Positions 11,746 through 21,567 of a stretch of DNA of 64,000 bases are shown here, piece after piece. The position numbers and the translations under genes are program-made. Source of the DNA: Streptococcus orisasini (GTDB lineage: Bacteria > Bacillota > Bacilli > Lactobacillales > Streptococcaceae); contig NZ_BCLE01000009.1 of the NCBI RefSeq assembly GCF_001431045.1, forward strand, positions 62,001 to 126,000, in the 5' to 3' direction. Position 1 is the first letter of the stretch. Every line of letters begins with the position of its first letter. The notes beneath the pieces were generated by a model that ran no database searches, was not told where the DNA came from, and worked only from the letters and a program-made list of their open reading frames with translations.

Positions 11746-12648
11746 CTATATTTCTTTTTCACCAATAATCCGAACTTCAGGCTCCAAAGTAACCCCAGAA
11801 TGTTCTTTAACTCTGCGGATGACATCCGCAATCAAATCTTCATAGTTTTTGGCCGAACCATTATCAATATTCACCATAAAACCAGCATGTTTTTTACTTA
11901 CTTCCACACCGCCTATACGATGACCCATAAGATGAGCTTCCATAATGAGCTGGCCTGCAAAATGCCCCATAGGACGCTTGAAAACAGAACCGCAGGAAGG
12001 ATGTTCCAAAGGCTGTTTCAGAGCCCGCAGATGATTGAGACGCTCCATTTCCTGACTGATAAGAGTATAATCACCAGGTTTTAAAGAAAACTTAGCTGAA
12101 ATCACCACTTCTTTACTGTCCTGCAAGACTGAATGGCGATAACCAAAACGCATATCGCGCGCTTCGATCGTCTTAATATCCCCATCTCTTGTCAGAACTT
12201 GTGCGGAAATTAAAATGTGAGAAATCTCGCCTCCGTAAGCACCAGCATTCATAAAGACGGCTCCTCCGACACTTCCAGGAATACCGCAGGCAAACTCAAA
12301 GCCTGTCAGACTGTGGTATTGAGCAACTTTGGTTGTCTCAATTAAATTAGAACCCGCTTCAGCCTCGATTACATGGCCGTCAACAGTAACAGTATTAAGC
12401 TTATCAAACATAATGACAAAGCCCCGGATACCGCCGTCACGGACAATCAGATTGCTGGCATTGCCTAAAACCATCCAAGGGATATGGTGCTTATTAGCAA
12501 ATTTAACAATTCGCGCTAGTTCGTAGCGATTACGCGGAAAAGCGAGAAAATCAGCTGGGCCGCCTACTTTCGTATAGGTATATTTTTTTAAAGGCTCATC
12601 AAAACGAATATCAATGCCTTCTAAACTTTGTTTCATTTCTTTTAACAT
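11746..12648 (-). CDS. murB: UDP-N-acetylenolpyruvoylglucosamine reductase
   Basis: 300 residues. FAD enzyme of peptidoglycan precursor synthesis (UDP-GlcNAc-enolpyruvate to UDP-MurNAc). FAD-binding segments are visible as [30 protein letters not shown] and [22 protein letters not shown]. The catalytic region is [22 protein letters not shown] and a Glu lies in [10 protein letters not shown]. The ATG at 12648 gives [20 protein letters not shown], matching relatives in length; the 16-residue upstream extension is unlikely to be translated. The murB-potABCD order is shared with other streptococci. Confidence 0.95.
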   Translation of the reverse strand: MLKEMKQSLEGIDIRFDEPLKKYTYTKVGGPADFLAFPRNRYELARIVKFANKHHIPWMVLGNASNLIVRDGGIRGFVIMFDKLNTVTVDGHVIEAEAGSNLIETTKVAQYHSLTGFEFACGIPGSVGGAVFMNAGAYGGEISHILISAQVLTRDGDIKTIEARDMRFGYRHSVLQDSKEVVISAKFSLKPGDYTLISQEMERLNHLRALKQPLEHPSCGSVFKRPMGHFAGQLIMEAHLMGHRIGGVEVSKKHAGFMVNIDNGSAKNYEDLIADVIRRVKEHSGVTLEPEVRIIGEKEI

Positions 12649-12680
12649 GATAATCTCAATTCTATACTTTTCAATACTAA

Positions 12681-12706
12681 AAAATCGGTAACTCAAACCG
12701 ATTTTA
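12681..12706 (-). terminator. Hairpin with T-run between folK and murB
   Basis: AAAATCGGT and ACCGATTTT form a stem with a short loop, followed on the minus strand by TTTTTTAG. It fits a terminator for the fol operon. A TGATATAAT extended -10 overlaps its upstream edge (12711-12706), so a transcript for murB starting there would meet the hairpin immediately. Confidence 0.6.
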
Positions 12707-12815
12707 TTATATCAAATTTTGTTTGTTTTGACGACAGAAGATATGAATTTTAAGGCATCATTCTCCATTCCCTTCAGCACAATTAAATATGGAGAAAAAA
12801 TCCGATAGCAGCAAG

Positions 12816-13301
12816 TCAGTCCTTGAAGCGTTTCACTCCCGACTTATCCACTCTTTGCAGTAAATTGGCTATCGATTGCTTCAGCAGCGGATGGATAAAA
12901 CTGCTGGCAATATCATTCAACGGTACTAAAACAAAAGCACGTTCCTGAAGGTAGGGATGAGGCACTTGCAAGTCTTCTTTGTTAATGATTTGATGGCCAT
13001 AAAAGAGAATATCGATATCAATTGTTCTGGGACCCCAGTGCTCATGGCGAATGCGGCCCAGCTGCTGTTCAATGCGCTGACAGCTTTGCAGCAGCTCCTG
13101 TGGTGACAAATCGCTTTCCAGCTGACAGGTCAAATTTAAAAAATCGGCCTGATCAGTCTTGCCCCAAGCTGCAGTCTCATAAACCGCTGACTGAGCTAGC
13201 AGGCGGGTCCGAGGAAGTTCAGCTAGACTGGTCAAAGCTTTCTCCAAATAAGCTTCCCTATTTTCAATATTGCTGCCTAAACTCAAATAAACAAGTGTCA
13301 T
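12816..13301 (-). CDS. folK: HPPK, 6-hydroxymethyl-dihydropterin pyrophosphokinase
   Basis: 161 residues, the normal HPPK length. Characteristic segments are YLSLGSNIENREAYL at the N-terminus, ESDLSPQELL, RHEHWGPRTIDIDILFYG (the family signature with paired catalytic Asp residues) and LQVPHPYLQERAFVLVPL. It activates the pterin for condensation by FolP. The start overlaps the folB stop by 4 nt. Confidence 0.95.
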   Translation of the reverse strand: MTLVYLSLGSNIENREAYLEKALTSLAELPRTRLLAQSAVYETAAWGKTDQADFLNLTCQLESDLSPQELLQSCQRIEQQLGRIRHEHWGPRTIDIDILFYGHQIINKEDLQVPHPYLQERAFVLVPLNDIASSFIHPLLKQSIANLLQRVDKSGVKRFKD

Positions 13302-13660
13302 GGGCGTTCTCGCTTTATTTCCACACCAACAGCGTCATAGTGACCAGCAATGGGCGGGTTTTCCTTAGTGATTCGGATTGTAACAGCCAAAATAGCCGGA
13401 AAGTGCTCAAAAATATCCTGACAGACAACGCCTGCCAGCTTTTCAATTAAGACATAGCGGCTTCCTTCTACACGTTTTTTAATCGTTTCGAAAACCTGTC
13501 CATAGTGAACCGTATCTTCCAGATTATCTGTTTCTGACGCTGCCTTTAAATCCACAGCTAATTCAGCATCTACGACAAAAATCTGCCCCAGTGTCTGCTC
13601 CTCAGAAAAAGCACCATGATAAGCATAAAAACGGCAGCCCTTTAAAATAATTTTATCCAT
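13298..13660 (-). CDS. folB: Dihydroneopterin aldolase
   Basis: 120 residues. FolB fold with ILKGCRFYAYHGAFSEEQTLGQ at the start (Tyr and Glu of the active site), a central DTVHYGQVFETIKKRVEGS and C-terminal ITKENPPIAGHYDAVGVEI. It converts dihydroneopterin to hydroxymethyl-dihydropterin. It lies between folP (6 nt upstream) and folK (4-nt overlap). Confidence 0.94.
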   Translation of the reverse strand: MDKIILKGCRFYAYHGAFSEEQTLGQIFVVDAELAVDLKAASETDNLEDTVHYGQVFETIKKRVEGSRYVLIEKLAGVVCQDIFEHFPAILAVTIRITKENPPIAGHYDAVGVEIKRERP

Positions 13661-13666
13661 AAATCC

Positions 13667-14467
13667 TCACATTAACTGACTGGCAACTTTGACAATATCC
13701 TTGTTAACAGTAACATTGTGCACTCTGACAATCTGACAGCCCTTATCAATAGCGTAAGCAGACAGAGCTGCTGTTGCCATGTCGCGTTCCTGCGGCTTTG
13801 TACCGCCGCCAAGCAGACTGTCCACAACACGTTTTCTGGAGATACCAAACAAGACAGGATAACCAAGATTGGTGACTTGTTCCAAGCCTTTCAAAAGCTC
13901 CAAATTTTGCTCAACGTTTTTAGCAAAACCAAAACCGGGATCCAGCCAAATGTTTTCTTTTTTGACACCAGCTTTTTGGGCTAATTCTGCACGTTCCAAC
14001 AGAAAATGGCAAACATCCTGTATTATATCACCGTAAACTTCATCTTTTTGATTATGCATGAGAATGATTGGGACATCTTTCTGTGCTGCCAATTCAAACA
14101 TGCAGCCGTCATAGAGCCCTGACCAGACATCGTTTAAAATGTCAGCACCTGCTTCAAGTGCCGCCTGAGCTGTTTCTGTCTTGTAGGTATCAATGCTGAC
14201 GAGACAGTCGAATCGCTCTTTAATCGCTTTGATAACCGGCACAATCCGTTTTATTTCATCCTCAGCAGAAACAAATTTAGCTCCGGGGCGGGTTGATTCC
14301 CCGCCAACATCAATAATCTTTGCTCCTGCTGCCAGCATTTCTTCAGTCTGTTTTAAAGCCTTGTCTATAGAGGTATAGCAGCCTCCGTCTGAAAAAGAAT
14401 CTGGGGTCACGTTAAGAATTCCCATAATGACTGCTTGATCTGCCAATTCATACTTGCCGATTTTCAT
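13667..14467 (-). CDS. folP: Dihydropteroate synthase
   Basis: 266 residues. TIM-barrel sulfonamide target. Visible signatures: IMGILNVTPDSFSDGG (signature 1), DVGGESTRPGA (signature 2), LVSIDTYKTETAQAALEAGADILNDV, and GISRKRVVDSLL. It condenses pterin pyrophosphate with p-aminobenzoate. The start is 10 nt after folE. Confidence 0.95.
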   Translation of the reverse strand: MKIGKYELADQAVIMGILNVTPDSFSDGGCYTSIDKALKQTEEMLAAGAKIIDVGGESTRPGAKFVSAEDEIKRIVPVIKAIKERFDCLVSIDTYKTETAQAALEAGADILNDVWSGLYDGCMFELAAQKDVPIILMHNQKDEVYGDIIQDVCHFLLERAELAQKAGVKKENIWLDPGFGFAKNVEQNLELLKGLEQVTNLGYPVLFGISRKRVVDSLLGGGTKPQERDMATAALSAYAIDKGCQIVRVHNVTVNKDIVKVASQLM

Positions 14468-14476
14468 AATAGCTCC

Positions 14477-15037
14477 TTAATTGTGAATCATTGAAACAAT
14501 TTCTTGACGGATATCTTTATCAGACTGACAAAGACCTCTGGCGGCACTGGTCACTGTCTTGCTGCCTGGTTTTTTAATTCCCCGCATGGTCATGCACATG
14601 TGCTCAGCTTCAATCATAACAAAAACACCTTTGGGAGTTAGAGCTTCTTCAAGCGCATCAGCTACCTGGGCTGTTAAACGTTCCTGCAACTGCGGCCGTT
14701 TACTAGCGATTTCCACTGCACGCGCTAATTTGCTGAGGCCTGTTACCCGACCGCCACTCGGAATATAGGCGACATGAGCTGTTCCGTAAAAAGGAACCAA
14801 GTGATGTTCACACATGGAATAAAAGGGGATATCCTTAACTAAAACAACTTCGTCGTGTTCTTCAGAAAAAACAGCTGTGAATTGATCCTTAGGATCCTCG
14901 TTTAGCCCAGAAAACATTTCCTGATACATTCTGGCAACACGTTTTGGTGTATCTAAAAGCCCTTCGCGTTCAGGATTTTCACCAAGTGCTTCTAAAAGCT
15001 GATAAACAGCTTCTTCAATTTTCTTTTGGTCTGACAT
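14477..15037 (-). CDS. folE: GTP cyclohydrolase I
   Basis: 186 residues. First step of pterin synthesis from GTP. Zinc ligands are visible in [13 protein letters not shown] and [11 protein letters not shown]. The conserved [23 protein letters not shown] and C-terminal TVTSAARG are present. It sits 19 nt downstream of folC in the same operon. Confidence 0.95.
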   Translation of the reverse strand: MSDQKKIEEAVYQLLEALGENPEREGLLDTPKRVARMYQEMFSGLNEDPKDQFTAVFSEEHDEVVLVKDIPFYSMCEHHLVPFYGTAHVAYIPSGGRVTGLSKLARAVEIASKRPQLQERLTAQVADALEEALTPKGVFVMIEAEHMCMTMRGIKKPGSKTVTSAARGLCQSDKDIRQEIVSMIHN

Positions 15038-15056
15038 TTACCTTCTCACTCATTTT

Positions 15057-16334
15057 TTAATACATTCTATTATAGCCTATTTCTTTATTTTTCAAAAGCT
15101 CTTTTCGAACCTGTGAAATAAAATAAAGCGATCCTGTGATGACATAGAGGTCCTCTTTCTCAGCCTTCTCAAATTTTTTCAGCCAGACTGAAAAATCAGA
15201 CACCTGTTCATATTGGGAAGGATAATCTTCCAAAGTAAGCGCTCTGGGGTAAGGAAAGGCTGTCACGGTCACATCCGCCAACTGGCTCAGCCGCGCAAGC
15301 ATCGTTTCGACTGGTTTGCCAGCAATAGCAGCAAAAAGCACATGAATATTTCTGTCAGCATACTGCTCTTGTAAAAGATCAGTTAATACAGCCACACTTT
15401 CATTGTTGTGAGCACCGTCAATCATGAGATTTTCTCTGATAAATTCCGTTCGACCTGCCCAGCGACTGTTTGCTAAAGCACTCTTAATGACAGTTTTTGT
15501 CACTTTTGGAAACTCTTTTTGCAGCAAAAGACTGGCCATAACAGCCAAAGCAGCGTTGGATCTTTGGTGTTTCCCTTTCATCACAAGACGGATATCAGAA
15601 ATGGTATCACTACCATAGCTAAAATCAAAAACAGCTCCCTTATCCCAAATCTTAAAATCTTCTCCCAGCTGATAAAGGGGGCTGTGCGTTTCCTTGGCCT
15701 TTTGATAAAAAACAGCCTTAACATCACTGCGTTTTTCCGCAAAAATAAAGGGCACCTTGTCTTTTAGAACGCCGGCCTTCTGCCCAGCAATCTCAGCGTG
15801 GGTATTACCTAAGACAGCTTGGTGATCCAGACCGATGGAAGTGCAAATGACTGCCTGTGCCTTAAAGACATTGGTTGAATCAGTCTGACCGCCCATTCCT
15901 GCTTCAATAATTGCCACATCAACCGGATGAACCTGTCCAAAATAAACAAACATCAACAGCGTGATGATTTCAAATTCCGTTGCTGCTTCGAGGTCTGTTT
16001 CAAGCGGCAGACGCTCAACCACAGGTTTGACTAGCTGAACCAGGCTAACCAGTTCTTCTTTGCTAATCATTTGGCCGTTGACAGAAATGCGCTCCCTGAA
16101 ATCAATAATATAAGGAGAGGTAAAGGTGCCGACATTATAGCCTGCTTGGCTAAAAATGTTTTGCAGGTAATTGACAGTTGACCCTTTTCCGTTAGTTCCG
16201 ACAACATGGATGCCGCAAATATTTTTCTGTGGATTACCTATTTTTTCCAGCATCCAGGCCATACGATCAATACCTGGTTTAATCCCAAATTTTAAATTGC
16301 CGTTTATCCAAGCCAAGGCTTCTTGATAGTTCAT
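15057..16334 (-). CDS. folC: Folylpolyglutamate / dihydrofolate synthase
   Basis: 425 residues. Mur-ligase-like ATP-dependent enzyme that adds glutamate to folates. P-loop VVGTNGKGSTVNYLQNIF, Omega-loop region FTSPYIIDFRERISVNG, EAGMGGQTDSTNVF, and the DGAHNNESV motif of the C-terminal domain are all present. First gene of folCEPBK. A TATAAA box lies just upstream of its start, preceded by two GTGTAATC copies 20 bp apart (about 16369-16396) of unknown meaning. Confidence 0.95.
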   Translation of the reverse strand: MNYQEALAWINGNLKFGIKPGIDRMAWMLEKIGNPQKNICGIHVVGTNGKGSTVNYLQNIFSQAGYNVGTFTSPYIIDFRERISVNGQMISKEELVSLVQLVKPVVERLPLETDLEAATEFEIITLLMFVYFGQVHPVDVAIIEAGMGGQTDSTNVFKAQAVICTSIGLDHQAVLGNTHAEIAGQKAGVLKDKVPFIFAEKRSDVKAVFYQKAKETHSPLYQLGEDFKIWDKGAVFDFSYGSDTISDIRLVMKGKHQRSNAALAVMASLLLQKEFPKVTKTVIKSALANSRWAGRTEFIRENLMIDGAHNNESVAVLTDLLQEQYADRNIHVLFAAIAGKPVETMLARLSQLADVTVTAFPYPRALTLEDYPSQYEQVSDFSVWLKKFEKAEKEDLYVITGSLYFISQVRKELLKNKEIGYNRMY

Positions 16335-16402
16335 TACTTCTCCAATTTATTTTATACCTAATCTTCTTAGATTACACTGTTTTGCGGGTGATTACACAGC
16401 AA

Positions 16403-17302
16403 TCATTGCTGTCTTTTCCCACTCCCTTTTCTTAGCATTAAGATTTGTCCCATAATAAAAATGAAAACTGCCAGCCAAATGAAAATAAAGCCCCGCAGCT
16501 CCCCAAGAGTAATGGCTTCGCCAAAAATCAAAACTGCAATCAACAGCTGCATAGTCGGATTAATGTACTGAATAAAGCCAATTAAATTGAGAGGAGCCTT
16601 TTTGACTCCTTCAGCAAACAATAAGAGTGGAACAGCTGTTACAAAACCTGAAACTATCAGCAGAATATTTTCCCAAAGACTGTAGTCAAACAGGCTTTCA
16701 TTGCTAAAAAAGAAGAGATAGGCCAAGGCTAAAGGGGCTATAACAGCGGCTTCTACCAGCATGGCTACATCACTGGAAAGCTTGATATTTTTCTTAATCA
16801 AGCCATAAAAAGCAAAAGAAAAAGCTAGTAGAAACGTTATAAAAGGAACTTTTCCTGTATTAAGTATAAGAATAAGAACTCCAAAGGCAGCCAATAATAC
16901 AGAAAATACGGTCCACCTGTCCAGCCGCTCCCGTAAAAAGATCAGGGACAAAAGCACAGAGACCAAAGGCATAACATAATAACCCAGACTTGCCTGAGTA
17001 GCCTGCTGGTTAGTAACCGCATAAATATAAGAAAGCCAGTTGATGGCAATTAAAAAACTGGCTAAGATCATATTCCTTCCTGCTTTTTTATCTGCCAATA
17101 GCTCACTTAGCTGTTTTTTATAAACGGTTTGACGTCTTGATAAAAACATATATAGCAGCATGGTTACTAGGGTCCAAAGGATACGGTAGGAAAAAATCGC
17201 GTAAGCGTTAACTCCTGATAATTGTTTCCAAAAAAGGGAGATAACTCCCCATAACACATATGCTCCTAAACCGAGTAACAGTCCCTGTCTAGTCTCTTTC
17301 AA
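16403..17302 (-). CDS. rarD: EamA-family transporter, RarD type
   Basis: 299 residues with about ten membrane spans in two EamA repeats (for example [19 protein letters not shown] and [20 protein letters not shown]), ending in a basic tail. RarD-like proteins were named for chloramphenicol sensitivity, but the natural substrate is unclear. It overlaps the thrB 3' end by 14 nt, so it is probably co-transcribed with hom-thrB; export of an amino acid is a reasonable but untested idea. Confidence 0.82.
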   Translation of the reverse strand: MKETRQGLLLGLGAYVLWGVISLFWKQLSGVNAYAIFSYRILWTLVTMLLYMFLSRRQTVYKKQLSELLADKKAGRNMILASFLIAINWLSYIYAVTNQQATQASLGYYVMPLVSVLLSLIFLRERLDRWTVFSVLLAAFGVLILILNTGKVPFITFLLAFSFAFYGLIKKNIKLSSDVAMLVEAAVIAPLALAYLFFFSNESLFDYSLWENILLIVSGFVTAVPLLLFAEGVKKAPLNLIGFIQYINPTMQLLIAVLIFGEAITLGELRGFIFIWLAVFIFIMGQILMLRKGSGKRQQ

Positions 17303-18155
17303 TCCTTACTCCTTCAGTGTCAACAGATAAAATACAGCTCGTTCCATCCAAATCAAGATGGTCAATGGCTGCTTTGATTGCTTCTTCATTTTCCTGATCT
17401 GCCAAAACGATGACAGTCGGGCCAGCCCCTGAAAGATAGGTTGCATAAGCTCCGTTTTGTTCACCAATGGCTTTAATTGCCGGAAATTCTTTAACAAGTG
17501 ACTGGCGGAAACGTTCGTGGAAAAGGTCGCCTTCAATGGCTTTTCCAGCAGTCTTTAAATCACCGGTCAAAAGCCCTGCAACAGCTACATTGGCAATAGA
17601 ACTGGCTGCAACAGCTTCTTTATAACTGAGTCTATCAGGCAGAACACCACGGCTGTCGCTAGTTTTTAGCTCATAATTAGGAATAAAGGTCACAAAAGAA
17701 CATTTAGGAAAGCTGCCGACAACATAATTAACCCTTTCATCAACATAACTAGAGACGACAAGATTGCCAAAAATAGCCGGTGCCACATTATCAGGATGAC
17801 CTTCGATGGCGGTAGCAATATTGAGCTTTTCACCAGCTGTCAGCTGTAAATCTGCCAATTGATTAGCCAGCTCAATGCCAGCAACAATAACAGAACTTGA
17901 TGAGCCTAAGCCTCTTGCAAGGGGGATATCACTGGTCATTCGCAGGCGATGAGGTTTAAGATCAGGAGCAACCTTTAAGGCTGTCACAATCAGCAAATTG
18001 CTGTCATCGCTTGGAATATTGTCCAAATCATGACTAATTTCCCAGGCATCAGCTGCTTCTAAGACCTCAATAGAAAGATATTTGGAAAGGGCAACACCAA
18101 CAGAGTCGAAACCCGGTCCGACATTGGCCGATGTTGCAGGTACTGTAATTTTCAT
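17289..18155 (-). CDS. thrB: Homoserine kinase
   Basis: 288 residues. GHMP kinase with [19 protein letters not shown] at the N-terminus, the ATP loop [16 protein letters not shown] and the C-terminal [18 protein letters not shown]. It phosphorylates homoserine on the threonine branch. The start codon follows the hom stop with one intervening base. Confidence 0.95.
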   Translation of the reverse strand: MKITVPATSANVGPGFDSVGVALSKYLSIEVLEAADAWEISHDLDNIPSDDSNLLIVTALKVAPDLKPHRLRMTSDIPLARGLGSSSSVIVAGIELANQLADLQLTAGEKLNIATAIEGHPDNVAPAIFGNLVVSSYVDERVNYVVGSFPKCSFVTFIPNYELKTSDSRGVLPDRLSYKEAVAASSIANVAVAGLLTGDLKTAGKAIEGDLFHERFRQSLVKEFPAIKAIGEQNGAYATYLSGAGPTVIVLADQENEEAIKAAIDHLDLDGTSCILSVDTEGVRIERD

Positions 18156-18156
18156 T

Positions 18157-19443
18157 CTATTCCCCTAGCACCTTGAAGGTATTAACTAATTCAAAATCTG
18201 CACCTGCCTGTAGTTTTTTAGTAACATTAGCCAGCTGCGTTTTGCTTAGAGAGTGCGTGATAATCACAACACGCGCTGTTTCACCATTAGCTTTTTGCTG
18301 CAAAACTTGCTCAAAGGAAACATCTTCTGAATTGAAAATTTCAGCTAAACGCAGCATTTTCCCTTTTTCATCCGCAGTATTAACAGCAAAATAATAGTGG
18401 CTCTTAACATCATCTGGATGGGCAATTTGTGCATCACGGACAAATTCATTAAAAGGTTTACCGACATTTCCATCTTTAATCCGGCGGGCAATGCGGATAA
18501 TATCTGCCATTACAGAGGTTGCCGTTGGTTTTTGGCCGGCACCTGGTCCATAATACATGGACTCTCCTATGCCGATTGACTCAACAAAAACAGCATTCAT
18601 AACATCATTAACACTGGCAAGCGGATGCGATTTTGGCAGGAAGGTCGGTGAAACTTCAGCAAAGATACCTGACTCAGTCTCTTCGACAGAACCTACCAAC
18701 TTAATGACATAGCCCAGCTGCTGAGCGACACTGACATCATCAGGTGTAATACTTGAAATACCTTGGTGAGCCACTTGATCAAAATCAATAGTCATGCCAA
18801 AGCCGAACTGACTCAAAATAACAGCCTTGTAAGCTGCATCAATTCCTTCAACATCATTGGTTGGATCACTTTCAGCATAACCTAGTGCCTGTGCTTCTGC
18901 TAAGGCTGCTTCGTAAGTCCAGCCTTCATCGACCATTTTAGTCATCATAAAGTTAGACGTTCCATTAAGCACACCTAAAATACGTGTTACCTTGTCAGAA
19001 GTCAAAGAGTTAGCCAAGGTTCGTAAAATTGGAATACCACCGGCAACAGCTGCTTCATAATAAAAAGCCACTCCCTTATCTTGAGCCAGCTTAATAAGCT
19101 CTTTGCCATGTGTGGCAATCAAGTCCTTGTTAGCAGAGACCACATGCTTGCCAGCTTCAAGTGCCTTAGTGATAAAAGTTCTGGCAGGTTCAATACGCCC
19201 CATCAGCTCAACAACAATGTCAATCGTCTCATCGGATAAAATGTCATCAACATTAGTCACAAAATTAAACTCATTGCCCTCGGCCAAAAGACGGTCTTTT
19301 TCCTCATCATCCTTAACTAGAACCTTAGCAATTTCCAAACGGTCTCTTGAAGCAGCCGTAATTTTCCCATTATTTTCCTTTAACAAAAAGGGAATACCAC
19401 TTGCCACCGTCCCAAAACCAAGTAAACCAATTTTTATAGACAT
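18157..19443 (-). CDS. hom: Homoserine dehydrogenase
   Basis: 428 residues. Rossmann start [17 protein letters not shown], catalytic and substrate domain with [13 protein letters not shown] and [11 protein letters not shown], Lys in [13 protein letters not shown], and a C-terminal ACT domain (about 345-428, [15 protein letters not shown]) for feedback control. It produces homoserine, shared by threonine and methionine synthesis. The promoter is TGTCAA, 17 bp, TATAAT on the minus strand (19501-19473). Confidence 0.95.
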   Translation of the reverse strand: MSIKIGLLGFGTVASGIPFLLKENNGKITAASRDRLEIAKVLVKDDEEKDRLLAEGNEFNFVTNVDDILSDETIDIVVELMGRIEPARTFITKALEAGKHVVSANKDLIATHGKELIKLAQDKGVAFYYEAAVAGGIPILRTLANSLTSDKVTRILGVLNGTSNFMMTKMVDEGWTYEAALAEAQALGYAESDPTNDVEGIDAAYKAVILSQFGFGMTIDFDQVAHQGISSITPDDVSVAQQLGYVIKLVGSVEETESGIFAEVSPTFLPKSHPLASVNDVMNAVFVESIGIGESMYYGPGAGQKPTATSVMADIIRIARRIKDGNVGKPFNEFVRDAQIAHPDDVKSHYYFAVNTADEKGKMLRLAEIFNSEDVSFEQVLQQKANGETARVVIITHSLSKTQLANVTKKLQAGADFELVNTFKVLGE

Positions 19444-19472
19444 TTCCTTCTCCTCGCAAAAACATTTTTTTC

Positions 19473-19535
19473 ATTATATCAAATTTTTAGTAGAATTGAC
19501 AGCTAATTATCCTCTCCTTTATGCTATAATTAGCT
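19473..19535. promoter_or_regulatory. Divergent hom / deacetylase promoters with inverted repeat
   Basis: Minus strand: TGTCAA (19501-19496), 17 bp, TATAAT (19478-19473) for hom. Plus strand: extended -10 TGCTATAAT ending at 19530 for the deacetylase. AGCTAATTAT (19501-19510) and ATAATTAGCT (19526-19535) form a 10-bp inverted repeat that covers the plus-strand -10 and touches the hom -35. A protein bound there could affect both genes. Confidence 0.6.
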
Positions 19536-19547
19536 GAAAGGATAATT

Positions 19548-20435
19548 ATGATTATGAAAAAGAAACAGTTGACTATTGTAAATATCATTTTGATGCTTGC
19601 CTGTTTTTTAGCATTAGGCTTTCTTGCATTTATACTGACACGACAGCAGAGCAGTAAAACCGAAAGCCAAACGTCTCCTTCTGTGACTAAATCCAGTCAA
19701 AAAAAGCCTAAAAAAGCAGCCAAAACACTTAAATGGACCAAGCAAGAAAAACCTGTTCAGCTGCCTATTTTGATGTATCATGCCATCCATGATATGGCAG
19801 TTGATGAAGCAGCCAATGCCAATCTCATTGTTTCACCCACAGTTTTTGAAAGCCATATCAAGCGTTTGAGCGAAGAAGGCTATTATTTTTTAAGTCCTGA
19901 AGAAGCTTATCAGGTTCTCAACCAAAATGCTCTGCCTGCCAAAAAAGTTATCTGGCTGACCTTTGATGACAGCCTAATTGATTTTTATAATATCGCCTAT
20001 CCTATTTTAAAAAAATATCAGGCCAAGGCAACCAACAATGTCATTACCGCATTTACCGATGAAGGCAGAGCCGGTAACCTAACCATTAAACAAATGAAGG
20101 AAATGAAAGCAAGTGGTATGTCCTTTCAGTCGCATACGGTTAATCACCCAGATTTATCGACATTAAATCAAGAAACACAGGCCAAGGAACTGTCACAGTC
20201 CAGAGAATACCTAGATAAGCAGCTCAATCAAACAACTACAGCTATTGCTTATCCAGCAGGACGCTACAATGATACTACGCTTAGCCTAGCTAACAATCAA
20301 TACAAACTAGGTGTCACAACCAACGAAGGCCTAGCAAGCGCTGAAAATGGTCTTCTGTCCTTGAACCGCGTCAGGATTCTGCCTGATACCAGTGCTGATA
20401 TTCTGATGAATACTATTTCTCCTGCTATTCCATAA
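19548..20435 (+). CDS. Membrane-anchored polysaccharide deacetylase (NodB domain)
   Basis: 295 residues. One N-terminal membrane segment (ILMLACFLALGFLAFILT), a Ser/Lys-rich linker, then a NodB-type domain: PILMYHAIHD, VIWLTFDDSLIDFY (metal Asp pair), SFQSHTVNHPDLS (metal His residues) and AIAYPAGRYND. It should remove acetyl groups from an extracellular polysaccharide or peptidoglycan GlcNAc. The start ATG follows AAAGG; a second in-frame ATG lies 6 nt on. Single-gene transcript ended by the hairpin at 20451. Confidence 0.88.
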   Translation: MIMKKKQLTIVNIILMLACFLALGFLAFILTRQQSSKTESQTSPSVTKSSQKKPKKAAKTLKWTKQEKPVQLPILMYHAIHDMAVDEAANANLIVSPTVFESHIKRLSEEGYYFLSPEEAYQVLNQNALPAKKVIWLTFDDSLIDFYNIAYPILKKYQAKATNNVITAFTDEGRAGNLTIKQMKEMKASGMSFQSHTVNHPDLSTLNQETQAKELSQSREYLDKQLNQTTTAIAYPAGRYNDTTLSLANNQYKLGVTTNEGLASAENGLLSLNRVRILPDTSADILMNTISPAIP

Positions 20436-20450
20436 TTTTCACAAGAAAAT

Positions 20451-20480
20451 CAGGCCGAGACAAATGTGTTTCGGCCCTTT
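20451..20480. terminator. Terminator after the deacetylase gene
   Basis: AGGCCGAGACA pairs with TGTTTCGGCC, followed by CTTTTCTTTT on the plus strand. AAGAAAA precedes it, so it may also end the minus-strand flavoprotein transcript. Confidence 0.75.
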
Positions 20481-20491
20481 TCTTTTCCTGA

Positions 20492-21556
20492 TTAAATCGT
20501 TTCCAAAATATGCCGCAGCTGAACAGCACTTGGAGAAACAATCGGTAAAAAAGCACCTTCATTCCAGCGGCGGATAAAACCAGAAGCCGAATTTTTGAAG
20601 TAACCACGGCCGCCGCTTGCCTGTAATTCCAAAAGCAAACTGGCTGCCACTATATTGACAATATCAATGCGCAGCTGGAAAAGCCGACGAGGTTCTTGAA
20701 TAAACTCTTGTGATTCCAGACCTTTAAATAGGTCGTGCTGCACAATATTTAGTTTAGCTCTTGTTTCATCATACTCTTCTTTAAGTACCGAACGGTTGCT
20801 GCTTAAGCTCTGTGCCACTTCGGCCAGCGAACGCTCTGCTAGGCCAAAAGCCAGACCAAATTGATATCCTAAAAACTCAGGCCGTGTCTGAGCCAAAAAA
20901 CGTTTGGCATTCTTAGACAGTATCCAAGCGTCGTCCAAAAGAACATTATCAAAGGTTAAAGCTGCCGTATTAGATCCCTGCAAGGCTACAAATTCCAAGT
21001 CAGCTGAACGCGACAAGCCAGACACTCCGGAAGGAATGACCAAAATGATTGGCTCTTTGCTGCTGTCTTCAAATTGAGCTGCAAAAACAGCTGCAAAGTT
21101 ATCCGAACGTAAATTTGTTATCCAAGGCAGGCGGCCTTTAAGATAATAACGGCCTTCTTTCTCAATAATGGTGACATTTAAATCTTCGATATGAGATAAA
21201 AATTTAGTGGCATTTGATAAAGCCGTCCCAGCTGCCAGCTTTCCTGTTAATAAAGCCGGCAGCCAAGACTTTTTCAGAAAGTCGTTGCTACTAGCAAGAA
21301 TATTCTCAATAAAAGTTCGATGACCCCAAGATATAAAGGCCGCCGTTAAAGAATGCTTGGCTAATTCTGATAAAAATGCTACTATTTCTGTCTTGCTGCC
21401 GCCTTGGCCGCCATAGATTTCAGGCACAGCAATACCAAAGACACCTTCTGCCGCAATTCGCTCCAAGAGCTGGTCAGCCAAATGACCGGACTCTCTATCA
21501 AGCTGATCGGCCTTGGCATCCAGCCAAGTTATAAAGTCCTCCGAAAAATAAGCCAT
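20492..21556 (-). CDS. Acyl-CoA-dehydrogenase-fold flavoprotein
   Basis: 354 residues, slightly short of standard acyl-CoA dehydrogenases. N-terminal helical domain (GVFGIAVPEIYGGQGGSKTEIV), beta domain (GRLPWITNLRSDNFAAVFAAQF) and C-terminal helices (LLLELQASGGRGYFKNSASGFIRRWNEG) follow that fold. Similar proteins paired with AhpD-like partners in other bacteria include SfnB/DszC-type flavin enzymes of organosulfur or amine salvage. Streptococci lack beta-oxidation, which makes classic fatty-acid dehydrogenation unlikely. It is 11 nt after the AhpD-like gene. The promoter module shared with the cystine operon supports a sulfur role; the reaction itself is unknown. Confidence 0.75.
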   Translation of the reverse strand: MAYFSEDFITWLDAKADQLDRESGHLADQLLERIAAEGVFGIAVPEIYGGQGGSKTEIVAFLSELAKHSLTAAFISWGHRTFIENILASSNDFLKKSWLPALLTGKLAAGTALSNATKFLSHIEDLNVTIIEKEGRYYLKGRLPWITNLRSDNFAAVFAAQFEDSSKEPIILVIPSGVSGLSRSADLEFVALQGSNTAALTFDNVLLDDAWILSKNAKRFLAQTRPEFLGYQFGLAFGLAERSLAEVAQSLSSNRSVLKEEYDETRAKLNIVQHDLFKGLESQEFIQEPRRLFQLRIDIVNIVAASLLLELQASGGRGYFKNSASGFIRRWNEGAFLPIVSPSAVQLRHILETI

Positions 21557-21567
21557 ATACTTCTCCT

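Noticed and set aside
13022..13450. 142-codon plus-strand frame across folK/folB
   Set aside because: Antisense shadow of two conserved, overlapping folate genes.
16369..16412. Repeated GTGTAATC and an ACAGCAA/TTGCTGT hairpin near folC
   Set aside because: Short, no run of T residues and no known operator of this shape; noted in the folC entry only.
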